DNA from: a virus
Reading direction: 5' to 3' (one strand)
Virus record (IMG/VR): IMGVR_UViG_3300035034_000924
Span: 1 to 64,000 of that record
Length of the DNA: 64,000 bases
Numbering within the stretch: the first letter of the stretch is position 1; every line of letters starts with the position of its first letter. Made by a program: the position numbers and the translations under genes. Below are positions 42,170-49,297 of the stretch, piece after piece. Below the pieces are notes generated by a model. That model saw only the letters and a list, made by a program, of their open reading frames with translations. It searched no databases and had not been told where the DNA came from.

Positions 42170-42192
42170 AGTAGGTCACTAAACAACCCACT
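42170..42192 (+). repeat. 23-bp direct repeat, left copy
   Basis: A 23-bp sequence, AGTAGGTCACTAAAC followed by AACCCACT, recurs exactly at 53380-53402 in the same orientation. Its GGTCAC(T/C)AAAC core resembles the iterons at 46593-46650. Confidence 0.85.
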
Positions 42193-42260
42193 AACGGAGG
42201 TCTAGCTCTGTCAAGCTTATTTTATTAGAAAGCTGAAAAGGGTAACGTCTCTGGTAAAGG

Positions 42261-42289
42261 TTGCAATGAAAGTTTTACAAGCATATAGT
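42261..42289 (+). promoter_or_regulatory. Candidate promoter for replication module
   Basis: TTGCAA (42261-42266), 17-bp spacer, TATAGT (42284-42289), about 40 bp upstream of the AAA+ gene start at 42331. Confidence 0.55.
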
Positions 42290-42330
42290 TGCCTTCCCAT
42301 GTCGGGAAATGCTTAAGGAGAAATAAACGC

Positions 42331-44100
42331 ATGCTAAAGAATTTAATAACAGACGCCGATTCGGAGCGCAGCTTTCGCACACGGTTGCTCAACACTCTGG
42401 CCTCAGGGGCGGGGCTTATACACGTACGTAGCTCGGAGGTAATGAGAACGTTGGCCAGTATCCGCCGTAACATTATCTTAGAGGGGCACGAATACAACGA
42501 GTGGGATATCTGCAACGGCACTTGCCCTTACAGCACGGAAGACCTTCACACTCTTAATAAGGATGGAGACAAGAATCCGCAGATACCAGTTCTGCTCGAC
42601 ACCATTTGGGCTAAACACATTTGGTGGATCAAAGAAGCCAGTGACAGCCAGCGCGACTCGTACTATGTATACGTAATCACGCAAGCCGCCAGCATGGTCA
42701 ACAACAACCCTTATGCTACGCAGCGTTTTCTGGAGCTAAACAACGGGCTGCCAGAATCTACGGTCAGGGTAATAATGTTGACGGAAGACATCCCGTTGCC
42801 TGAGAGTTGCGCCAGTAACTTCATTACACTCGACTTCGACAGACCCGGCCATGGAGAGCTTCTGCATCGGTTAGAAACCAACCTGCATGATTACGCTACG
42901 CCGGAATCGTTAGATGTAGAAGAAGAAGACTACGAGCGAATCGCAGTAGCTGCCTCTGGTATGACGATTGGCGAATTCGACTTCGCGGTATCCAGCGCCA
43001 TCGTTAACAAGTTGTACGAAGAGTCTGAAGGCGATGAAAGCCCAGTGGTTACTACTAAGGATCTTATTGAAGGCGTTCATATGGGTAAGACCGAGGCCAT
43101 CAAAAAGAACGACATCCTAGAGCTGCTACACGTCGGGGAGATGAACGAGGTCGGCGGTATGCACAACGCGAAGAAATGGGTGGAGATGCGTTCGTACACC
43201 TACACTCCTGAGTTCTTGAAGTTCGGCGGGCAACCACCAAAAGGTATGGTATCGGTCGGTGTCCCCGGCACAGGTAAATCTTTGCTGGCTAAAGCCGTCG
43301 CAAGCGAGTTCGGTATCCCCTGCGTACGTATGGACTTCGGCTCAATCTTCAATGCCTTGATCGGTTCATCCGAAGAGCGGATACGCAAAGCTTTGAAGTT
43401 AACGGAAGCAATGTCTCCCTGCGTTTTGTTCGTAGACGAAATTGACAAGGCCTTGGGTGGCCTAGGCGGGTCAGGAGACTCCGGTACATCTATGCGGGTA
43501 TTCGGGACCTTCTTGACATGGTTACAGGAACACAAGTCTCCGGTGTTCACTATCGTTACTGCCAACAATGTAACGGGCCTTCCCCCTGAGCTATTACGGC
43601 GCGGTCGCTTCGATGCGATCTTTGCCACCGTTTTACCAAACCAGTACGAGCGCGAAGATGTGCTAGCCATCCACCTGCAAAAGCGGGGTCATAGCATCGA
43701 AGACTTCAGCGATTATGAAATTGCCGTGTTCCTTAAGCAGACCGATAAGTTCGTCCCTGCGGAAATCGAAGCGATTGTTCAGGATGGTCTCGTACTGGCC
43801 TTTAACCGAGCGGTAGCCGATGAGCAGGAACCCGAGCTGCTTATGGATGACCTACTCGAAGCCATCGCTGCAGTAGTACCGCTGTCCAAGTCACATAAGA
43901 GCGCTATTCAAGCCATGGTCACATGGGCAGAGGATAATGCTATGCCCGCTTCCCTTAGTGAGAAACAGTACGAAGAGCTGAGGGGCGCTCCTAAGGGCAC
44001 TAAACCTAGGGGACAGGCAAAGGCCCGCCCCCGTCGCAAAACCACCCGTACGAGCAATATAACGAGCATCAAGCGGACACGTAAAAAGGAAGAGGAGTAG
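42331..44100 (+). CDS. AAA+ ATPase (Ycf46/FtsH-type AAA core), 589 aa
   Basis: The AAA core has Walker A GVPGTGKS (residues 310-317), Walker B CVLFVDEID (Asp369, Glu370), a sensor TANNVTGLPPELLRRGRFDA and arginine-finger region. An N-terminal domain of about 300 residues is like that of Ycf46 proteins. A Lys/Arg-rich C-terminal tail follows. I chose ATG 42331 behind AAGGAG over the upstream in-frame ATG. DUF1257 and DUF2997 genes follow, the known association of this ATPase; the biochemical role is unknown. Confidence 0.85.
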   Translation: MLKNLITDADSERSFRTRLLNTLASGAGLIHVRSSEVMRTLASIRRNIILEGHEYNEWDICNGTCPYSTEDLHTLNKDGDKNPQIPVLLDTIWAKHIWWIKEASDSQRDSYYVYVITQAASMVNNNPYATQRFLELNNGLPESTVRVIMLTEDIPLPESCASNFITLDFDRPGHGELLHRLETNLHDYATPESLDVEEEDYERIAVAASGMTIGEFDFAVSSAIVNKLYEESEGDESPVVTTKDLIEGVHMGKTEAIKKNDILELLHVGEMNEVGGMHNAKKWVEMRSYTYTPEFLKFGGQPPKGMVSVGVPGTGKSLLAKAVASEFGIPCVRMDFGSIFNALIGSSEERIRKALKLTEAMSPCVLFVDEIDKALGGLGGSGDSGTSMRVFGTFLTWLQEHKSPVFTIVTANNVTGLPPELLRRGRFDAIFATVLPNQYEREDVLAIHLQKRGHSIEDFSDYEIAVFLKQTDKFVPAEIEAIVQDGLVLAFNRAVADEQEPELLMDDLLEAIAAVVPLSKSHKSAIQAMVTWAEDNAMPASLSEKQYEELRGAPKGTKPRGQAKARPRRKTTRTSNITSIKRTRKKEEE

Positions 44101-44104
44101 GACC

Positions 44105-44818
44105 TTGTCTAGCGCACCAGTATCACTAATGTACGGCTCTCAGGCGTTCCCTACGTCGTCGGCCCGAGCGGTCTGCAATATGATAGACGTAGCCGCAAGT
44201 TCGGCTAAGCAGAGGATGGTAGCTCGAAGTGCCGTCAAAGCGCTTAACAGGGAGGTGGAGATTACTTCTCTGCCTTCCACGTACAGGGTAGGCGGGCAGG
44301 ACAAAGCCATGATAGGGCGCTCTGATAAAATACTAGCGGAAGCCAACGGCACGACGGATAAGTTCGGTTTCTGGAACTATGAGGTCGGCGGGCTACCGAA
44401 CGGGACAATACTATCTTTCACGGTGTACTCGAATAACACTGTAACTAACACCGCTCTGTTAGTAGCAGAAGGTGCGCCCGAGATCAGACTATTGACAGAC
44501 TTCCCCTACGAACCCATGCAAGTATCGTCATGCCTGCAGTTGTTCGCGGGTAACGCATGGCCATTGTCGTTGTCGGATATAGGGGAGTATGTGCCTTTTC
44601 TCAGCGCCAATTATGTGATGGACTACAGCGATCTATTTGTGTGGCACTCGACAGGCGAGTTCCCAGAATCAGCTATCCTCTACCTAGAATTCGAAGACGG
44701 TGCAGACCTTGTACCGGATGTCGATATTGCGGTAGTGTCGGAAGAAGCTGCTCCGGTAGTTGTGCCGAGGGGCAGACGTAACAAGCGCCAAATACGGGTG
44801 CCAAGAAAAGGTAGATAG
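44105..44818 (+). CDS. Hypothetical protein, 237 aa, TTG start
   Basis: Unrecognised. An N-terminal helical region, then a beta-rich body (GFWNYEVGGLPNGTILSFTV) and a basic C-terminal tail (RGRRNKRQIRVPRKGR). TTG 44105 has AGGAGTAGG upstream. It separates the AAA ATPase from its DUF1257 partner and may be an accessory of the module. Confidence 0.5.
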   Translation: MSSAPVSLMYGSQAFPTSSARAVCNMIDVAASSAKQRMVARSAVKALNREVEITSLPSTYRVGGQDKAMIGRSDKILAEANGTTDKFGFWNYEVGGLPNGTILSFTVYSNNTVTNTALLVAEGAPEIRLLTDFPYEPMQVSSCLQLFAGNAWPLSLSDIGEYVPFLSANYVMDYSDLFVWHSTGEFPESAILYLEFEDGADLVPDVDIAVVSEEAAPVVVPRGRRNKRQIRVPRKGR

Positions 44819-44839
44819 TCTGGCAAGAGTTGCGCCAGA
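44819..44839 (+). other. Small hairpin overlapping a promoter
   Basis: TCTGGC (44819-44824) pairs with GCCAGA (44834-44839). It overlaps the -35 element of the next promoter and has no T-tract, so it may be an operator or attenuator rather than a terminator. Confidence 0.35.
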
Positions 44840-44858
44840 AAGTCTATAAAGGTAATAT
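44830..44858 (+). promoter_or_regulatory. Candidate promoter before DUF1257 gene
   Basis: TTGCGC (44830-44835), 17-bp spacer, TAATAT (44853-44858). The AAAGGTAATATAGTTTT context nearly repeats that near 7549. Confidence 0.5.
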
Positions 44859-44905
44859 AGTTTTGTCCTTAGGGATTGTCATAAACGTTAACAGGAGAAG
44901 TACCT

Positions 44906-45388
44906 ATGAGCCACACTAGCTCTATTTCAGCAATCAAGATTGTTGATATCAATGCCCTTAAGCAGGCTGTCCAAGACCTTAATGGTATGGGCATCACGGT
45001 AACTCTGGTAGAAAACAAAAAGCCAGTAGCTTACTCGCACGACCAGCCCGGTATGTCGGAAGTTGCGCCGTATTGTCTGGAAATCAAAGAGGCCACGTAC
45101 GACGTCGGCATCTACGACATTGGCGCAGGTCAGTTTGAAGCCCGCACCGATTTCTATAACGGCTCGGTTGCTGCAGCGCTGGGCGCGGATCGAAACGCTA
45201 TGAACGCTATCGACCGCAGCACGGCGGAAGGCAAGGCTGAGATGGAATACGCGCAGCTGGGTAAGCTTTACCAGCGGTACTCTATCAACGCTACCAAGAA
45301 TCAGGCCGCACGACAGGGTGGGAACATCCAAGAAATTGTCCAAGCGGATGGTTCGGTTCAGTTGGTAATCACGGGGATGGCTGCGTAA
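44906..45388 (+). CDS. DUF1257 (Ycf35-like) protein, 160 aa
   Basis: MSHTSSISAIKIVDINALKQ opens as DUF1257 proteins do, continuing with a helix, a beta strand and a Lys/Gln-rich middle; a NAIDRSTAEGKAEMEYAQLG then LYQRYSINATKNQA stretch is the typical C-terminal region. Ycf35-family proteins accompany Ycf46-type AAA ATPases in cyanobacteria, plastids and phages. The reaction is unknown. Strong AGGAG before the ATG. Confidence 0.8.
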   Translation: MSHTSSISAIKIVDINALKQAVQDLNGMGITVTLVENKKPVAYSHDQPGMSEVAPYCLEIKEATYDVGIYDIGAGQFEARTDFYNGSVAAALGADRNAMNAIDRSTAEGKAEMEYAQLGKLYQRYSINATKNQAARQGGNIQEIVQADGSVQLVITGMAA

Positions 45389-45404
45389 GCGTCCCCTAAA
45401 TTCA

Positions 45405-45420
45405 TTGCAAACGTTTGCAG
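45405..45420. repeat. Dispersed palindrome site 14
   Basis: TTGCAAACGTTTGCAG, one mismatch; perfect 12-bp core; intergenic and overlapping the AGGAGAAA ribosome-binding site of the gene at 45430. Confidence 0.9.
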
Positions 45421-45429
45421 GAGAAAGTA

Positions 45430-45648
45430 ATGGAAAACAGAATGACAGATGACCAATCAGTGGTTGTCGTTTGTCACCCAACGGGTAGGGTATCGGTCGA
45501 GGCCAATGGCTTCCAAGGCGTAGGTTGCACAGAAGCAACTGAGCAGATTGAGATTGTTCTGGGTAGCAAAACAAAGCGGGAGCCAAAGCCTGAGTACTAT
45601 CAGTCGCCAGCGGCCAATATCGCAAACTCGGTAAAACAGGACTTCTAA
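45430..45648 (+). CDS. DUF2997-like protein, 72 aa
   Basis: VVVVCHPTGRVSVEANGFQG followed by VGCTEATEQIEIVLGSKT matches the DUF2997 pattern (I/V strand, DG turn, G-x-x-G-x-x-C, helix ending in LG). The protein is one of the small partners of the Ycf46/DUF1257 module. ATG 45430 follows AGGAGAAA, which overlaps the palindrome copy, so a protein bound there could affect expression of this gene. Confidence 0.7.
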   Translation: MENRMTDDQSVVVVCHPTGRVSVEANGFQGVGCTEATEQIEIVLGSKTKREPKPEYYQSPAANIANSVKQDF

Positions 45649-45688
45649 CGAGGTCCTTTACCACCAATCGCATAAGGAGTTCACTGCC

Positions 45689-46045
45689 ATGAACCAGCCA
45701 AAGCAAAAAGAGATAGTAGTCAGTTTCGAGCCTACAGGGCACGTACACGGACTGCACCACGATTCCTTCGACCTAGGCTTCCTAGGTAACAAAAAGATTG
45801 CACGGGCTTCAACAATCGAGTTTGACGAAGAGCAGCAATCTTTCTACGTACTGGTAGACGGCGAGGACTCACCGCCTGCCGTAGCGACAGGGTTTAGCGG
45901 GTACGACGTAGCCCGTGACTTTGAGGTCCGTTGGCTACAGGAATGTATGCTTGCGCGGGTACATCCTCATTCGACAAAGGGTCTGGAACTTGCCAAGAAT
46001 ACTCGGTCAGAGCATTTCTCGGATGAACCGGATCTAACGTTTTAA
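45689..46045 (+). CDS. Hypothetical protein, 118 aa, module-linked
   Basis: A protein with an N-terminal strand pair like that of the previous gene (EIVVSFEPTGHVHGLHHDSF), suggesting a diverged DUF2997-type duplication, followed by an acidic and helical remainder. It lies between the AAA/DUF module and the replication initiator. AAGGAG precedes the ATG. Confidence 0.5.
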   Translation: MNQPKQKEIVVSFEPTGHVHGLHHDSFDLGFLGNKKIARASTIEFDEEQQSFYVLVDGEDSPPAVATGFSGYDVARDFEVRWLQECMLARVHPHSTKGLELAKNTRSEHFSDEPDLTF

Positions 46046-46052
46046 GGCGTTC

Positions 46053-46559
46053 ATGGCAGAGGTGCGGGCGGGGGTAGCTCCCCGTCCAATCCTATTACCA
46101 CCATCCAATAACTACACTAAGGAACGGTGCATAGCCATGGCGGCAGAGAACCAATCAATAGCCCGCCTATACTTTCCCGTACTCAGGACAATAGTAAGGC
46201 ACTGGGTAGGACGGGTTACACCAACAGAACACCAGATACTGCTTTTCATTAACGAGAGGACACTGCGCTATGGCAAGGCAGCAGAGTACATTCGCCTATC
46301 CCATATGACCGAAGGCATTGTCGGATCGAACGATCAAGTAATCGTGTCAAAGCTGGGTTTCAAACGATCAGCTATTAAGAAAGCGGTAGTAGATCTAGAC
46401 AGGAACAACCTAATCAACACCTACTACGAAGGCAGGGGGCACTGGCAAGGTGTCAAAATGTCGTTGAATGTAGAGCTGCTTCTGAGCGTAGCGAACGACG
46501 TAGATGTCCATGTAGGCGCGAGAAGAAGGGTACGTACTAGGACAAAAAGCGAGGATTAG
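46053..46559 (+). CDS. O-like replication initiator, winged-helix, 168 aa
   Basis: The central region resembles the lambda O N-terminal winged helix: TEHQILLFINERTLRYGK, then LSHMTEG, and KLGFKRSAIKKAVVDLDRNNLI as the recognition helix-wing, with a basic C-terminus (GARRRVRTRTKSED). Such domains bind origin iterons. Three iterons lie directly after its stop, in the next gene's 5' end. It probably acts with the helicase loader and DnaB-type helicase encoded downstream. Confidence 0.7.
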   Translation: MAEVRAGVAPRPILLPPSNNYTKERCIAMAAENQSIARLYFPVLRTIVRHWVGRVTPTEHQILLFINERTLRYGKAAEYIRLSHMTEGIVGSNDQVIVSKLGFKRSAIKKAVVDLDRNNLINTYYEGRGHWQGVKMSLNVELLLSVANDVDVHVGARRRVRTRTKSED

Positions 46560-47417
46560 ATGGCCAAATTACCTGTACCAAAGTCCCGTAAAGTGGGTCA
46601 CCAGACGGCAGAAGTGGGTCACGAGACGACCGGGGGTGGGTCACCAAACGACCCCATAAAACATACTCATAATAACAAGCGGATAGTAACAAGCAGAAGG
46701 TTGCGTCCCGAAGAGGAACGCGACTCTGTGAAACTTGAGAATATCGAGGCTACACTTACTAGACGTTCGGAAGAACGGATCAGCAAAAAGCTGAAGTCTG
46801 CGAAAGGCAAAAAGTTCCCCTCCTACGATGAAGCACTTACGATGTGGCTAGTGGCTTACCGGGATGCTACTGATTGCATACCTACCACAGGCGTGACTAC
46901 CAAAGAGTGGGGTATGTTCCGCCAAGTTTCTATTAAACGACCTGACTTTGACGTCCGAGAATTCTTTGCAGACATTTGCAATAACTGGGACTACATCGGC
47001 ACCTCTACGCTGAAGTTTGTGGATGACTACCCAGAGCTGCCCTCGCTGTCTTTGGTATTCCGTATGTCGAATTACTTTGCAGAGGCAGTCGCAAGCTTAC
47101 GCGGGTTCAGCGGCAAGCAGGAGACGTTCAAGAAGCGCATGATTGAAGCCAGTACTAAGCAGCGGGTTAAGGAAAACGCCCCCACAGCCACCTCTGAGCG
47201 TCACAGAGGACTCTTTCTTGACACGGAGCTGTCTAATCTACAAGATACGAACTTCGCTCTAGGTGATTACTTACTAGCAGCGAAGAAGGACCACGCCGAC
47301 ATATACATCTGGGCCGGAATACAAACAGGATGGATTCGCACCATGGAAACTGTCCCCGCTTCCGAACTGGATAAAGACAGGCAACAGATTATAGATTTCA
47401 TTGAGGCAATAAAGTGA
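46560..47417 (+). CDS. Replication-module protein with iterons in its 5' end, 285 aa
   Basis: The N-terminus (VGHQTAEVGHETTGGGSPND) is low-complexity and encodes the iterons, like the linker of O-type proteins. The remainder is a helical soluble domain (LTMWLVAYRDATDCIPTTGV; KEWGMFRQVSIKRPDFD) with no visible ATPase motif. It may be a separated C-terminal domain of an initiator that recruits the loader. A diverged palindrome copy lies at 46966-46981. Confidence 0.5.
   Translation: MAKLPVPKSRKVGHQTAEVGHETTGGGSPNDPIKHTHNNKRIVTSRRLRPEEERDSVKLENIEATLTRRSEERISKKLKSAKGKKFPSYDEALTMWLVAYRDATDCIPTTGVTTKEWGMFRQVSIKRPDFDVREFFADICNNWDYIGTSTLKFVDDYPELPSLSLVFRMSNYFAEAVASLRGFSGKQETFKKRMIEASTKQRVKENAPTATSERHRGLFLDTELSNLQDTNFALGDYLLAAKKDHADIYIWAGIQTGWIRTMETVPASELDKDRQQIIDFIEAIK
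46593..46680 (+). other. Candidate iteron origin of replication
   Basis: Three repeats: GTGGGTCACCAGACG (46593), GTGGGTCACGAGACG (46614) and GTGGGTCACCAAACG (46636), spaced 21 and 22 bp. A 25-bp AT-rich stretch (46656-46680, 20 of 25 A/T) follows, suited to strand opening. The third iteron is in a different reading frame from the first two, showing DNA-level conservation. The lambda origin has the same layout. Confidence 0.65.
46966..46981. repeat. Dispersed palindrome site 15
   Basis: TTGCAGACATTTGCAA, two mismatches; coding. Confidence 0.6.
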
Positions 47418-48010
47418 GCGACGAAGACAAAATTATCACATCAATCGCAGAAGGCGCAGAGCGGGTCAACAGTGACCGCATCGCCAAGATGATGGATGAG
47501 TCTCATGTCGCTATCCACGCACAGAAAATGTCTTTGCCTGAAATAGGCATGGATGATCTTCGGGCTTACATCACTGCCAAAGGGTTCCATGAAAAAGATG
47601 TGATGCTGGCCACTAACTTTGGGTCTAAAGCAAAAGCAAGAGAACTGCGGTTGGCAATCCACGTTCTCGCAAAAGAATTGCTGCTTGCCAAACAGGCAGT
47701 TTACGTTACTAATTTGTCCGCCTTGATTGCTGCAGTAGGCAGAGCGAGTCAGTGGGACGAGGGAGTATGGCTTGACGAGTATTCACACATACTTGTTTGT
47801 AACTTTTTCAGCAAAGGTGCCGAGTCACCTATGAGCGCTTCGCAACGGCAACAAGTCACCGACTATCTTCTTGAAAGATATGACTCTGGGCTCCACACAC
47901 ATGTGCAAATTCTTGACTGCACAGAGACAGAGGTTCAGAAGATCCAAGATTGGTACGGCTCTGCGTTCTGGAAAATGTACAAAGGACACCAATCCATATT
48001 CTCCTACTAA
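47414..48010 (+). CDS. Helicase loader-like protein lacking Walker A, 198 aa
   Basis: GTG start overlapping the preceding stop (4 bp). The C-terminal half (VYVTNLSALIAAVGRASQWD to HILVCNFFSKGAESPMSASQ and a QQVTDYLLERYDSGLHTHV helix) resembles the DnaC/IstB AAA+ region around Walker B, but no GxxxxGK(S/T) is present. It sits between the initiator genes and the DnaB-type helicase, the usual loader position. The loader role is inferred. Confidence 0.45.
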   Translation: MSDEDKIITSIAEGAERVNSDRIAKMMDESHVAIHAQKMSLPEIGMDDLRAYITAKGFHEKDVMLATNFGSKAKARELRLAIHVLAKELLLAKQAVYVTNLSALIAAVGRASQWDEGVWLDEYSHILVCNFFSKGAESPMSASQRQQVTDYLLERYDSGLHTHVQILDCTETEVQKIQDWYGSAFWKMYKGHQSIFSY

Positions 48011-48022
48011 TCAGGAGATACA

Positions 48023-49297
48023 GTGAGCAAAGGCTTAGATTTTTTATCTGCTATTTGCATTAACGGCAATGCAAGTGAACTCAGAAGATTTGGTGAAGAG
48101 TATTACGTTGACGAAGACGAACTCACCGCATGGAGATACTGCCTAAGGCACGTTCAGCGATTCGGCGTCTTACCTACGCTGGAGACTTTGGAGGAAGAGA
48201 CAGGGGTAGCGTTCGCTTACTGCGAGGATTCCGTTGAGTACTACAGCCAAGAGGTACTGGACCGTAAATTCTACAACGATGCCCGCACTAACTATAACGA
48301 ACTCCGTGTAGCACTCAGCCACCAAGACGTAGACGCCAGTAGAACAGCAATCCAATCATTGGCTGCCGTATCCAGACAGACAGACCAAACCCGAGACCTA
48401 GTGTCGATCAGAGAAGCGGGCGCAATGGCGCTGGAACGCTACGACGTCAACCATAGAATCGACGGACTGATCGGGATACCGACAGGCTGGCACAGCCTAG
48501 ACCAAGACAGCTCAGGGTATCAGCCGGGCGACTTGAATCTCTGGGCGGCGAGACCGGGTGAAGGTAAAACATGGCTGTTAGTCAAACAGGCGCGGGCAGC
48601 GTACAGCGCAGGAGCAAACCTTGTGATGGCGACTATGGAGATGCCGATCAACGCCATGGCAGCTAGGTACTTCTCTCTGGCAGCAGGAGTTAACCCCACC
48701 CAACTCAGACGAGGCACTCTGTCCACTTACGATGAGCAGAGGCTGCGGGAGACCATACGAGAGTATGACCGTGACGAAAGGTTCTTTATGTATCAGGGCA
48801 ATATGGGTCAGGGGGTGGAAGGGCTAGAAGCTATCATCGCAGAGCGGAGACCCGACATAGTTTTTATTGACGGTGTCTACCTCATGCGATCCGGCAGGAC
48901 CAGAAACAACGCACAGAAAAACGATATAGTATCTGACGTCCTTGACGATCTTAAGCAGACTGCTTTGCACAGAAACACCTCGATTGTATGCACCAGCCAG
49001 TTCAACCGCGAGGCTGGGGCGAAAGGCAGGAGAGGCGGGCTAGAGACACTAGGCTTCACGGACGCATTCTCTCAGCACTGTTCTTTGATATACGCGATCA
49101 AGAACCCCACAGGCCGAATGGTGGACAGGCAAACTAAAATAATCGAAACCATAAAAGGTCGAGAGGGCGAAAGTGTTAGATGCGCCATTAACTACAAATT
49201 CAACCCCCTGCGTTTCGATGAGATACCACTGCACCTAATAGATACAGAAGACGCACAATCAGACGAACCCCTGAACCTCGATTGGATGAGAGACTAA
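48023..49297 (+). CDS. DnaB-type replicative helicase, 424 aa
   Basis: An N-terminal helical domain and a RecA-like motor: IPTGWHSLDQDSSGYQPGDL is the typical domain entry; Walker A ARPGEGKT (176-183), Walker B VFIDG (Asp283), TSQFNREAGAKG near motif H4. It would unwind DNA at the fork as a ring. The GTG start is 12 bp after the upstream gene's stop. It is followed directly by the polymerase. Confidence 0.85.
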   Translation: MSKGLDFLSAICINGNASELRRFGEEYYVDEDELTAWRYCLRHVQRFGVLPTLETLEEETGVAFAYCEDSVEYYSQEVLDRKFYNDARTNYNELRVALSHQDVDASRTAIQSLAAVSRQTDQTRDLVSIREAGAMALERYDVNHRIDGLIGIPTGWHSLDQDSSGYQPGDLNLWAARPGEGKTWLLVKQARAAYSAGANLVMATMEMPINAMAARYFSLAAGVNPTQLRRGTLSTYDEQRLRETIREYDRDERFFMYQGNMGQGVEGLEAIIAERRPDIVFIDGVYLMRSGRTRNNAQKNDIVSDVLDDLKQTALHRNTSIVCTSQFNREAGAKGRRGGLETLGFTDAFSQHCSLIYAIKNPTGRMVDRQTKIIETIKGREGESVRCAINYKFNPLRFDEIPLHLIDTEDAQSDEPLNLDWMRD

